38,960 nt of DNA from an uncultured archaeon. Lineage in GTDB: Archaea; Nanobdellota; Nanobdellia; Woesearchaeales; CAIVOO01. The stretch spans positions 1-38,960 of the forward strand of contig CAIMOB010000038.1 of the NCBI GenBank assembly GCA_903842985.1, written 5' to 3'. The notes under the pieces are model-generated. The model searched no databases, was not told the DNA's origin, and saw only the letters and a list, made by a program, of their open reading frames with translations. A program made the position numbers and the translations under genes. Positions 6,548 to 13,905 of this stretch are shown one piece after another; within the stretch, counting starts at the first letter, position 1, and each line of letters opens with the position of its first letter.

Positions 6548-7093
6548 ATGGCAAGAATAAGGAAGTTCGTGAGCTACAGAAACGTGAAAAGACCGTATAC
6601 TCGAAAGTCTAAATTCACAAAAAAGAACTATGTCAGGGTTGCGCCTACATTAAGGATACAGAGGTTTGAAGCCGGCAATCCTAATAAGAAGTTTGAGTAT
6701 TTTGTACTAATAAGGCCAAAAACCAGGCTGCAGATAAGAGACAATGCGATTGAAGCTGCAAGGCAGGCTTCAAACAGAGTTCTTGCAAAGAACATGACAA
6801 AGGATGATTATTACTTTAAGACAAGGGTTTATCCGCATCACATTCTAAGGGAGAATCCGTTGGCTTCAGGTGCAGGCGCAGACAGAATGAGCACAGGAAT
6901 GGCAAGATCATTTGGAAAGAACATAGGCATTGCTGCTCAGGTTGATAAGACAAAGCCGATTTTCCAGATAAACGTAAACAAACAGAATCTGAAGCACGCG
7001 AAAAGAGCAATGAAGCTTGCTTCAACAAAGATGCCCTGCAAATGCTACATTGACATATTCGATTCAGTTACTAAGAAGAGAGTATTTGTTTAA
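6548..7093 (+). CDS. rpl10e: Large-subunit ribosomal protein L10e (uL16)
   Basis: The 181-residue protein is the archaeal uL16/L10e, which sits near the peptidyl-transferase centre and the tRNA acceptor arm. The family signature is clear: a basic N-terminus (MARIRKFVSYRNVKRPYTRKS), the loop RVYPHHILRENPLASGAGADRMSTGMARSFG, and a C-terminal alpha/beta part ending in KRVFV. The length matches archaeal homologs. The ATG at 6548 is 28 nt from the TATA box, so the mRNA is probably leaderless. The 3' end overlaps the convergent NOG1-like gene by 23 bp. Confidence 0.95.
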   Translation: MARIRKFVSYRNVKRPYTRKSKFTKKNYVRVAPTLRIQRFEAGNPNKKFEYFVLIRPKTRLQIRDNAIEAARQASNRVLAKNMTKDDYYFKTRVYPHHILRENPLASGAGADRMSTGMARSFGKNIGIAAQVDKTKPIFQINVNKQNLKHAKRAMKLASTKMPCKCYIDIFDSVTKKRVFV

Positions 7094-7994
7094 GTTCTTC
7101 AATCGTTGTGACTGCGTTGTGCTTTTTTGCAAATTCTTTGTAATCATCAAGAATGTCTGTCTTGCTCAGGTAGATTATAACTGGCTTCTTGAATTCCTTC
7201 ACTACATCCAGAAGTTTTAGCTGGTCTTCAATCGGGTAGATTTCTGTCAGGTCAAAAATATAAATTATCTTGTCAGCGACATATCTCATTGCAAGGACTG
7301 CCTGCCTTTCTATGGTGTTCATTTTTTCAAACCTGTTTAATGTGCCGGGCGTGTCAATGAACTGGATGTCATTAGAGTAACCGATGTTAAGCCTTTTTGT
7401 CGTGAATGAATAAGATGCAATTTCAGGCTTAGATTTCGTGAGCTTTGAAAGCAGTGTTGTCTTGCCGACATTCGGGAAGCCGGCGATGCAGACTGTATTC
7501 ATCTTCTTGACGACAGGGAAATCATTCAAAATTTTTCTTGCTTCCTCAAGAAGCTGGAGATTCTTGTTTATCTGCCTCATTGTTGACGAAGCCCTTCCGT
7601 AGAACTCTGTCCTGAACTGGTTTATTTTCTGCAGCTGGGTGCACTTCACTATTTTATGCTTGTACATCTTGTAGAATTCATTTATCTTCTCTGACGCCCA
7701 CATCATCGCTGCCAGCGATTTCCTAAAGTCGCCGACATCAAAATAGCATTTTATCAATTCCTGGTAGAAAGGTGATAATTCCCTATAGTTTGGAAATGCC
7801 CTCTGTATTTTTTCAAGAAAGTCTGACAGCGTTTCCTTGATTGTTTCAAGCTTGATTGTTTCAACCATCTGCGATTTTTGCAGCCTTGACCCGCTTGTCT
7901 TCAGCCTTATCAGCCTTGCGCTTTCATTCGCCCTCTTGAAAGCTACTCCTATGTAGAACTCGTTGCTCTCTATTTTTCCAGTTGGGATGTTCAT
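7071..7994 (-). CDS. NOG1-like (Obg-family) GTPase
   Basis: The 307-residue protein has an N-terminal helical domain (about residues 40-160) followed by a GTPase domain. G1 is GFPNVGKTT (172-180), the switch region lies around TTKRLNIG, G3 is DTPG (214-217) and G4 is SKTD (277-280), where the usual asparagine is serine. This matches archaeal NOG1, related to the eukaryotic nucleolar GTPase of 60S assembly; a role in large-subunit maturation is inferred. The ATG at 7994 is chosen because longer frames enter tRNA-Thr; it starts 5 nt after the tRNA with no Shine-Dalgarno. It overlaps L10e by 23 bp. Confidence 0.88.
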   Translation of the reverse strand: MNIPTGKIESNEFYIGVAFKRANESARLIRLKTSGSRLQKSQMVETIKLETIKETLSDFLEKIQRAFPNYRELSPFYQELIKCYFDVGDFRKSLAAMMWASEKINEFYKMYKHKIVKCTQLQKINQFRTEFYGRASSTMRQINKNLQLLEEARKILNDFPVVKKMNTVCIAGFPNVGKTTLLSKLTKSKPEIASYSFTTKRLNIGYSNDIQFIDTPGTLNRFEKMNTIERQAVLAMRYVADKIIYIFDLTEIYPIEDQLKLLDVVKEFKKPVIIYLSKTDILDDYKEFAKKHNAVTTIEELKQILSS

Positions 7995-7999
7995 AGGTA

Positions 8000-8072
8000 A
8001 GCCCCGGGGGGGAATTGAACCCCCGACCTCCGCCTTACCAAGGCGGCGCTCTACCGACTGAGCCACCGGGGC
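8000..8072 (-). tRNA. tRNA-Thr (GGU)
   Basis: The cloverleaf on the minus strand has acceptor GCCCCGG/CCGGGGC, discriminator U (typical for archaeal threonine tRNAs), anticodon arm CCGCC-TTGGTAA-GGCGG with anticodon GGT, and T loop TTCAATT. No intron or CCA is encoded. It lies 5 nt before the NOG1-like start codon. Confidence 0.93.
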
Positions 8073-8080
8073 ATATACCT

Positions 8081-8108
8081 TAAAAATAACGATATCTTTA
8101 TAAAATAT
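8081..8108. promoter_or_regulatory. Bidirectional promoter between tRNA-Thr and S6e
   Basis: TAAAAATAACGATATCTTTA runs into TTTATAAAATATT. Rightward it is a BRE plus TATA placing the start near 8128. Leftward the same TATA core lies about 25 nt before the tRNA-Thr 5' end. Confidence 0.55.
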
Positions 8109-8127
8109 TACCCTTTTTTTATATCAT

Positions 8128-8238
8128 AAAAATCCGTTTAGCGCGGATTTTTAGGATGCTCAGAAACGAGCGCGTTTCTGACATACAGAAAATGCTGAGC
8201 CGCCCTAAATGGGTGATTCCAACAGGAGTCTAGGGCTC
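8128..8238 (+). promoter_or_regulatory. Highly structured 5' leader of the S6e mRNA
   Basis: Three hairpins fill the leader. H1 pairs 8128-8136 with 8144-8152 (9 bp). H2 pairs 8160-8168 with 8173-8181 (9 bp). H3 pairs GAG and CCCTA (8197-8207) with TAGGG and CTC (8231-8238), with an inner GATTCC/GGAGTC stem and loop AACA. A competing pairing GCTCAG (8158-8163) with CTGAGC (8195-8200) would disrupt both H2 and H3. H3 ends directly before the Shine-Dalgarno GGGAGG (8239-8244). The layout suggests translational control; no known riboswitch class is recognised. Confidence 0.5.
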
Positions 8239-8249
8239 GGGAGGAAAAA

Positions 8250-8657
8250 ATGGCAGAAATAAAAGTTGTGCTTTCTAACCCAAAGACAGGAAAGAGTTAT
8301 CAGAAGGTCCTTAAGGACGAAGATTCTAAAAGACTGATGGGATTGAAGATAGGGGACAAAATAAAAGGCGAGACAATGGATCTTGCAGGCTACGAGTTCG
8401 AGGTAACCGGCGGCTCTGATTTCGCAGGCTTCCCAATGAGGAAGGATGTGCAGGGAATCGGAAGGAAAAAGATACTTGCAACAGAGGGTGTCGGCCTGAG
8501 AAAGAAAAGAAACGCAAGGGGCGTAAAAATCAGGAAGAGCGTTGCATCGAACACAATCTACGAGAAGACAGCGCAGGTTAACATGAAGGTGCTTAAGGAA
8601 GGAAAGATGCCTTTAGGAGAGGATAAGAAGAAAGAGGAAGAGAAAAAAGAGGGCTAA
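8250..8657 (+). CDS. rps6e: Small-subunit ribosomal protein S6e (eS6)
   Basis: The 135-residue protein matches archaeal eS6. It begins MAEIKVVLSNPKTGKSYQKV, has the loop VTGGSDFAGFPMRKDVQG, and the basic segment GVGLRKKRNARGVKIRKSV. The C-terminus is a lysine/glutamate-rich tail, within the normal archaeal range and lacking the long eukaryotic phosphorylated extension. The ATG at 8250 follows a strong Shine-Dalgarno (GGGAGG) 5 nt upstream, unlike the leaderless L10e. It leads the operon S6e, small membrane protein, aIF2-gamma; S6e and aIF2-gamma are frequent neighbours in archaea. Confidence 0.95.
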   Translation: MAEIKVVLSNPKTGKSYQKVLKDEDSKRLMGLKIGDKIKGETMDLAGYEFEVTGGSDFAGFPMRKDVQGIGRKKILATEGVGLRKKRNARGVKIRKSVASNTIYEKTAQVNMKVLKEGKMPLGEDKKKEEEKKEG

Positions 8658-8664
8658 GATGACA

Positions 8665-8712
8665 CAAATCAAGGATTTGCGAACATTTTAACTCATGAGG
8701 TTCGTTAAAATG
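8665..8712 (+). promoter_or_regulatory. Two hairpins before and over the start of the small membrane protein
   Basis: CAAATC/GATTTG (8665-8670, 8674-8679) forms a tight stem just after the S6e stop. CATTTTAAC (8684-8692) pairs with GTTAAAATG (8704-8712), which includes the probable start codon, while the GAGGTT ribosome site (8697-8702) is exposed in the loop. Opening of this stem would be needed for initiation. Confidence 0.45.
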
Positions 8713-8844
8713 AACAACAAAAAAATAAGTTTTGACCCAAAAGCCTTGCTCGACAAAATAAAAAATATACCTACAAACAAGCTGATTGCCTATGCAGTCA
8801 TAATTTTGGGTGCGATATTGTTGATAATTGGATTGTTGATATAA
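8710..8844 (+). CDS. 44-residue tail-anchored membrane protein between S6e and aIF2-gamma
   Basis: The short frame encodes a polar, lysine-rich N-terminal half (NNKKISFDPKALLDKIKNIP) and one C-terminal hydrophobic helix of about 19 residues (LIAYAVIILGAILLIIGLLI). It therefore looks tail-anchored, with the N-terminus in the cytoplasm. The size and plan resemble the archaeal Sec61-beta subunit, but no conserved Sec-beta motif is visible, so this is not claimed. The start at 8710 is chosen because GAGGTT lies at the right distance; an ATG at 8695 would overlap that site and add five residues. The stop overlaps the aIF2-gamma start by one base. Confidence 0.6.
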   Translation: MNNKKISFDPKALLDKIKNIPTNKLIAYAVIILGAILLIIGLLI

Positions 8845-10058
8845 TGGAACAACAGCCTGAAATAAACATTGAACTGGTTGGCCACGTTGACCACGGAAAG
8901 ACAACGCTAACTGAAAGGCTGTCGGGCAAATGGACAGACACACATTCTGAGGAAATCAAGAAGGGAATCACAATAAGGCTGGGCTATGCAGATGTTATTA
9001 TAAGGAAATGCGAGAAATGCGGCACCTACACAACAAAGGAAGAATGCGAATGCGGCGGAAAATCAAAGCCCGAAAGAGTAATCTCGCTTGTTGACGCGCC
9101 TGGGCACGAAAGCCTGATGGCGACAATGATTTCAGGCGCTACAATAATTGACGGCGCGCTGCTAATAATCGCCGCTGACGAAGCGTGCCCCCAGCCACAG
9201 ACAATGGAGCACCTGATGGCGCTCAAGATTATCGGGATTAAAAATATCATAGTTGTGCAGAACAAGATTGACATGGTGAGCAAGGAGGATGCTGTGAAGA
9301 ATTACCAGCAGGTGAAGGCATTTCTCAAGGACACGCCCTATGAAAACTCGCCAATCATCCCTATTTCTGCAAAGTATGGATTAAACATTGACATTCTTCT
9401 GGAAGCGATACAGGAATACATGCCGACGCCTGAGCGTGACCCGAAAAAGGACACGATTATGCTTGTTGCAAGGTCATTCGACATAAACAGGCCGGGAACT
9501 TTGCCGTCGAAAATGGTTGGAGGAGTTCTTGGAGGGGCATTGACACAGGGAATTTTCAAGGTTGGCGATGAAATAGAGCTCAAGCCGGGAAGAAAACTGG
9601 AGAAAGAGGGAAAAACAAGCTGGATTCCAATAGCAACAAAAATTGCTTCGTTGAGGACAGGAGATTTATCTGTAAAGCAGGTAAGGCCTGGCGGCTCAAT
9701 CGGATTGATGACAGAGCTTGACCCTTCGATTGTCAAGTCAGATCAGCTTGTTGGGAATGTTGTGGGACAGAAAGGGAAGCTTCCGCCCATCTGGAATGAT
9801 TTTGAGCTTGAGATACATCTATTGGAGAGGGTTGTTGGCGTCAGGGACAAAGTCGATGTCGAGCCAGTAAAGATGAACGAGCCTCTGATGCTGAATGTCA
9901 ATGCTGGAACAACAGTTGGGGTTGTTACTAAATTAGGAAAGGAAGGTGCTCACTGCGTCCTGAAACTGCCTGTCTGCGCTGAGAAGGGCGCAAGGGTGAC
10001 AATTTCAAGAAGAATCGGAACAAGATTTAGATTGATAGGGTATGGGATTATTAAGTGA
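8844..10058 (+). CDS. eif2g: Translation initiation factor aIF2 gamma subunit
   Basis: The 404-residue GTPase is the core of the factor that brings initiator Met-tRNA to the small subunit. G1 is GHVDHGKT (13-20), G3 is DAPGH, and G4 is NKID. The zinc knuckle specific to aIF2-gamma is present, with cysteines at residues 56, 59, 68 and 70. The domain II/III barrels follow, ending in TRFRLIGYGIIK. The length is normal. The ATG overlaps the stop of the small membrane protein (TAATG), so the two are probably translationally coupled. The C-terminus overlaps the convergent gene at 10051 by 8 bp. Confidence 0.95.
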   Translation: MEQQPEINIELVGHVDHGKTTLTERLSGKWTDTHSEEIKKGITIRLGYADVIIRKCEKCGTYTTKEECECGGKSKPERVISLVDAPGHESLMATMISGATIIDGALLIIAADEACPQPQTMEHLMALKIIGIKNIIVVQNKIDMVSKEDAVKNYQQVKAFLKDTPYENSPIIPISAKYGLNIDILLEAIQEYMPTPERDPKKDTIMLVARSFDINRPGTLPSKMVGGVLGGALTQGIFKVGDEIELKPGRKLEKEGKTSWIPIATKIASLRTGDLSVKQVRPGGSIGLMTELDPSIVKSDQLVGNVVGQKGKLPPIWNDFELEIHLLERVVGVRDKVDVEPVKMNEPLMLNVNAGTTVGVVTKLGKEGAHCVLKLPVCAEKGARVTISRRIGTRFRLIGYGIIK

Positions 10059-10662
10059 GAATCCACTTCAATAAAGAAATCTTCTTTGTTTCATTAACTG
10101 TCTCTTCCTTAGAGTTTGTCACATTGATGGTGTAATTTTTCTTCACAAGTCTCTGTGTTGTTGTGTAAAAGTTTGGATACGGATATTCGCATCTGAGGAA
10201 TTCCTGTATTTCACCTTCTTTGAATGCGCAGGAAATCGGATGCTCTGTTGCAACATTCTGCACCCACATGAAAAGCTCCTCAGCACCTGGCTTTATTTCT
10301 TTTTTTATGTCGCCATAGTCATATGTCCTGTCTTCTGTTGTAACAGTAACATAAAATGTGAAATTGCCTGGCTTGCTTTCAATGTTCTTTGCGTAAAGCC
10401 TGCAGACATTATACAATGAGCCGTTGATTGACTCGTATGTCTGGGTAAATCTTGGCTCATATTTGTATGCTGTTTTCTCGCATTCCCTGGCGCCATACGG
10501 CTTTGTCTCGTTGACAAGCTCATCAGAGTACCTTGTTTCTTGGGTTATGTATGGCACCTGTTTTTTGACTTCAACAAAAGTATTAACAGTGACTAATGAA
10601 AGAAATAAGAGAAATGCCAGTAGCGCAACAACTGCGATTCCCACCCAAACACCATTTCGCAT
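10051..10662 (-). CDS. Unrecognised membrane-anchored extracytoplasmic protein
   Basis: The 203-residue protein has one N-terminal transmembrane helix (about residues 5-28, GIAVVALLAFLLFLSLVTV) followed by a hydrophilic domain of about 170 residues. That domain has three cysteines (REC, NVC, ISC plus LRC near the end), several N-x-T/S sequons and beta-rich segments such as TFYVTVTTEDRTYDYG. It should face outside. I do not recognise the family, and the neighbours (aIF2-gamma, an RNA methyltransferase) give no hint. It ends in a polar tail near KKISLLKWILT and overlaps aIF2-gamma by 8 bp. Confidence 0.6.
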   Translation of the reverse strand: MRNGVWVGIAVVALLAFLLFLSLVTVNTFVEVKKQVPYITQETRYSDELVNETKPYGARECEKTAYKYEPRFTQTYESINGSLYNVCRLYAKNIESKPGNFTFYVTVTTEDRTYDYGDIKKEIKPGAEELFMWVQNVATEHPISCAFKEGEIQEFLRCEYPYPNFYTTTQRLVKKNYTINVTNSKEETVNETKKISLLKWILT

Positions 10663-10727
10663 GGTGTCTTATATGCACCGAACTTATATTTAAGGATTGC
10701 TATATGTATATTGGATTTGTGATAAAA

Positions 10728-10737
10728 TTTATAAAAC
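10728..10737 (+). promoter_or_regulatory. TATA box for the RNA m5C methyltransferase
   Basis: TTTATAAAAC begins 29 nt before the ATG at 10757, which fixes this start over the longer frame and implies a leaderless mRNA. Confidence 0.6.
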
Positions 10738-10756
10738 AACCTTGCAACCTAGAATC

Positions 10757-11689
10757 ATGCTTGAGCCGTTTCCCAATATAAATGAGGTTGTATTCAAGGA
10801 CAAGTTTGTAGAGCGGTACAGCAAGCTGACTGACTTTGAAGCATTCAGGAAACATTCGCTTTCTTATCCGCGCAAATCAATCAGAGTGAACACTTTGAAG
10901 ATTTCTGTTGCTGATTTGAAGAAAAGGCTTTCAAATAACTGGAAGCTGACGCAAATTCCCTGGTGCAAGGAGGGATTCTGGATTGAGGGCGAAAGAAGGG
11001 ATATTGGAAATCTGCCTGAGCATGTTCTCGGCTACATTTATGTGCAGGAAGCTGCCTCGATGATTCCTCCAATTGTCCTCCAGCCGGAGCCAGGTGAAAT
11101 AATCCTTGATATGTGCGCTGCGCCAGGAAGCAAGACAACCCAGATTGCGCAGTACATGAAAAATGAAGGTGTGCTTGTGACAAATGACCTAACAGTTGAA
11201 AGACTTGCTGCATTGGCAGTAAATGTCCAGAGGATGGGTATAACAAATGAGATAATCACAAGGATGCCGGGCCACAGGTTTAAGGAATTTGAATTTGACA
11301 GGATTCTTGTTGACGCGCCCTGCTCTGGAACAGGGACAATAAACAAGAGCATCAAGACAATTGAGATGTGGAATCCAGATATGGTCAGGAGACTGTCTGC
11401 AAACCAGAAACAGCTTCTTGTGACAGCGTTCAATAATTTGAAGCAAGGCGGAACAATTGTTTATTCGACATGCACAATGGAGCCAGAGGAAGACGAATGT
11501 GTTGTAGATTTCCTGGTAAACAAGTACGGCGCAAAAGTCGAGAAGATTGATTTGGACATAAAAAGAAGCGAGCCAATAACAGAATTTGAAGGCAAAACAT
11601 ACTCAGATGAAGTCAAGAAATGCCTCAGAATCTGGCCCCAGGACAATGGGACTGAGGGGTTCTTTGTAGCGAAGCTAAGGAAAGTTTAG
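10757..11689 (+). CDS. RNA cytosine-C5 methyltransferase (NOP2/Sun, RsmB-like)
   Basis: The 310-residue enzyme has the NSUN/RsmB catalytic domain. The SAM-binding loop is DMCAAPGSKTTQ. Motif IV is DAPCSGTG with cysteine 189, and motif VI is STCTMEPEE with cysteine 239. These are the two cysteines used for covalent catalysis and product release. An N-terminal RNA-binding region (about residues 1-90, with RVNTLK) precedes them. The family modifies tRNA or rRNA cytosines; many archaeal members target tRNA positions 48/49, but the substrate here is not defined by sequence. The start at 10757 lies 29 nt from a TATA box. The 3' end overlaps the convergent methyltransferase gene by 4 bp. Confidence 0.9.
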   Translation: MLEPFPNINEVVFKDKFVERYSKLTDFEAFRKHSLSYPRKSIRVNTLKISVADLKKRLSNNWKLTQIPWCKEGFWIEGERRDIGNLPEHVLGYIYVQEAASMIPPIVLQPEPGEIILDMCAAPGSKTTQIAQYMKNEGVLVTNDLTVERLAALAVNVQRMGITNEIITRMPGHRFKEFEFDRILVDAPCSGTGTINKSIKTIEMWNPDMVRRLSANQKQLLVTAFNNLKQGGTIVYSTCTMEPEEDECVVDFLVNKYGAKVEKIDLDIKRSEPITEFEGKTYSDEVKKCLRIWPQDNGTEGFFVAKLRKV

Positions 11690-12627
11690 CGTTTGGAAGA
11701 TTTTTTATCAGCATAAATCAAGTTTTCTTTTTCCTTGAACGCTGAGATGAATTCTGATTTCTTGCTGATAACGTAGAAAATCTCGCTGTCGAACTCTATC
11801 AATATGCAGCCGAAGTTTAATCTTTTGCACATCAACTCAACCCACCCCCTGTACGGGTGCCTCATGTCTTCTTTTGAAAGCGTCTTTGTTGAGAAGCTTG
11901 CGACTATGAAGTCAGAATTTATTGAATTTACAAGTTTTTCAGCAAGCTTATGCCCTGTTGTCTCAATTGTGTCAAGCACTTTGAAAAGGAAGCAGACATC
12001 TGTCTTTGGAAAAAACATCAGGATGTTGCCCTTATCTATCTCCCGCAGGTCAATCGGGATTGCCTCGCCAGTAATATTGATTTTTTTGAAATAACTGTTT
12101 ATCAGATTGCAGTCCTCTTTTGAGATGTCTGAAGCATAATAAGAAGGATGCGCCTTAAGGAAAGGGTAGGAAAACGGGTTCATGCCACAGCCCAAATCAA
12201 GTATTGATTTTGGCTTTCCTGTGATTTTGAAAATTTTCTCGTAGAGTTCAGGATAAATCGCCATCCTTTCTTTTGTAGATTCGTGCGTCCGGAGCATTTC
12301 AGTATGTGCATCAGTATCTGACAAGCTTCTCATCCTCTCCAGAATATTTCCCCTCTGGCTTGCATCAACAACAAACATGCCGTAGGATTTCCTCAGGACG
12401 CTTCTCACATGCTTTATGACAACCGCGTAATCTTCTGCCCTTTCAAACTGCTTCAGTGTCCTGTTTGTCGCAAGAAAAGCAACTGTCTTCGGGCTCTGCT
12501 TAAGAAACTTGACTATCTCGCTTCTTACAATTTCTGAATCAACATTCCTCAATTCCTTCTTCGCCCTTATATCAAACACTAATTTCTTAATCAGGCTTTG
12601 CTTTATTTGCTTGTTATTTATTATCAT
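11686..12627 (-). CDS. FmrO/Arm-family 16S rRNA methyltransferase-like protein
   Basis: The 313-residue protein has an N-terminal helical domain, then HESTKERM (115-122) followed by YPELYEKIF. The SAM loop is ILDLGCGMNPF (142-152), and YYASDIS (163-169) is the likely adenosyl-binding acidic strand. This order matches the FmrO family, whose actinobacterial and plasmid members (FmrO, ArmA, RmtB) methylate N7 of G1405 in 16S rRNA and give aminoglycoside resistance. In archaea the role is unknown, and a housekeeping rRNA modification is as likely. The gene overlaps the upstream MFS permease by 14 bp, suggesting one transcript. Family assignment is by motif order and spacing only. Confidence 0.72.
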   Translation of the reverse strand: MIINNKQIKQSLIKKLVFDIRAKKELRNVDSEIVRSEIVKFLKQSPKTVAFLATNRTLKQFERAEDYAVVIKHVRSVLRKSYGMFVVDASQRGNILERMRSLSDTDAHTEMLRTHESTKERMAIYPELYEKIFKITGKPKSILDLGCGMNPFSYPFLKAHPSYYASDISKEDCNLINSYFKKINITGEAIPIDLREIDKGNILMFFPKTDVCFLFKVLDTIETTGHKLAEKLVNSINSDFIVASFSTKTLSKEDMRHPYRGWVELMCKRLNFGCILIEFDSEIFYVISKKSEFISAFKEKENLIYADKKSSKR

Positions 12628-13861
12628 CTTTAATCCTCAAAAACAGTATTATTGCAGGGATATAAATGAACGCAGATATAAATATTGTCATTCGGGGGCC
12701 GAATGCGTCAATCAAAAATCCTGCTATTAATAGCGAAATGGTGGCGCTTGCTGCGCTAAACATCGAGTCAACAGATGTTATAGTTGCCCTCATTTCAGAA
12801 GGAACATGTTTTTGGAAATAAGGCGAGTAAATAGGGTAGACAAAGCGGGACATGTTTGCTGTAATCAGATAAAAGATAAATGCAGGGACAGGTCCGACAA
12901 AGAAAAAAACAGCTGAAATCCACAGCAAATCCGCAAAAACTATAAGTGCAAAATAATTTTTCTTATTTTTGAATTTTCCTGCCAGGTGCTTTGCGAGCAG
13001 GGGTATGAAAATTCCTGCTCCTGCAACAATAGTAAAAAGAAAGCCGAATGTTTTTATTTCAAGGTTGTTTAATACTAAAAATGGCTGGTAGGCAGTGAAC
13101 CACAGTTCAGATGCGAACGATCCGATTGCCGTAGCAATCATCAGATAGATAAGAACAGGATGCCCTACAGCGTATTTGATTCCTTCTTTGGAAACCTTAA
13201 TTGATTTTATGAATTCATTAATGATATGCTCCTCTTTCTCTCTTTTGAAATGCGCTTCAGAGACAAAAAATAATATTATGAGCGAGACGAAAAGCATACC
13301 TATGCCCTGGACAAGCCACACAATATCTATCCCTAAAAAAGCATGGCCAAGGAAAGTGTAGGTATTTTGTGTGGGAAAAATCAAAAGAAGCCCGCTGAGC
13401 AGAAGGCCGGCAAAAATCCCTCCCAGAGACAACAAACTTGAAAATGTTGCATAATAATCATCAATCAGGTCTGTCCTCTTTTTATGCCTTAAGAAGTCAA
13501 CGACCAGGGCGTCTTCTGCGCCAGAAATAAGAGTCGCTGCAAAACCCCATGCAACATAAAGAGCAACAAGCCAGAAAAAACTATCAATAAATGGCACAGT
13601 CAAAGGCAACAGCCCAAAAAGAAAAAATGCAGCAAGCACTGTCTTCTTCCTTCCAAAAATATCAGCTAAGGCGCCTGTTGGAATTTCAAAAATAAAGATA
13701 GCAGCAGTAAAAACGGCAAGTGATATCGAGATTTCAGTGAATGAAAATCCTTTGAGATTAAAATAAATAACCCAAACAAGCGGAGCTATTCCTAAGAAAT
13801 GCTCAAAGAACAAATAAGTGTAATAAGGCCAAAGCAGTTTTAATTCATCTTTCTTAAACAT
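12614..13861 (-). CDS. Major facilitator superfamily permease
   Basis: The 415-residue protein has about twelve hydrophobic helices in two sets of six with a longer polar loop in the middle (near KREKEEHIINEFIKSIKVSKEG). The loop between helices 2 and 3 is GALADIFGRKKTVL, the MFS motif A. This points to a secondary transporter in the cytoplasmic membrane. The substrate is not evident; the pattern resembles drug/sugar efflux-type MFS. The ATG at 13861 is preferred over a slightly longer frame because it lies 25 nt from a TATA-like box at 13881-13890. It overlaps the FmrO-like methyltransferase by 14 bp. Confidence 0.88.
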   Translation of the reverse strand: MFKKDELKLLWPYYTYLFFEHFLGIAPLVWVIYFNLKGFSFTEISISLAVFTAAIFIFEIPTGALADIFGRKKTVLAAFFLFGLLPLTVPFIDSFFWLVALYVAWGFAATLISGAEDALVVDFLRHKKRTDLIDDYYATFSSLLSLGGIFAGLLLSGLLLIFPTQNTYTFLGHAFLGIDIVWLVQGIGMLFVSLIILFFVSEAHFKREKEEHIINEFIKSIKVSKEGIKYAVGHPVLIYLMIATAIGSFASELWFTAYQPFLVLNNLEIKTFGFLFTIVAGAGIFIPLLAKHLAGKFKNKKNYFALIVFADLLWISAVFFFVGPVPAFIFYLITANMSRFVYPIYSPYFQKHVPSEMRATITSVDSMFSAASATISLLIAGFLIDAFGPRMTIFISAFIYIPAIILFLRIKDDNK

Positions 13862-13880
13862 ATTAAAAAACAAATGCATT

Positions 13881-13890
13881 GAATATAAAA
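13881..13890 (-). promoter_or_regulatory. TATA box for the MFS permease
   Basis: Minus-strand TTTTATATTC lies about 25 nt before the ATG at 13861. Confidence 0.45.
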
Positions 13891-13905
13891 ATCTTTCTTT
13901 GAAGC

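Noticed and set aside
8659-8691. 10-codon frame after S6e
   Set aside because: Too short to support, and the sequence forms hairpins that explain its pattern.
8710-8844. Sec61-beta/SecG identity for the small membrane protein
   Set aside because: Size and topology fit, but no conserved Sec-beta residues could be recognised by eye, so only the topology is claimed.
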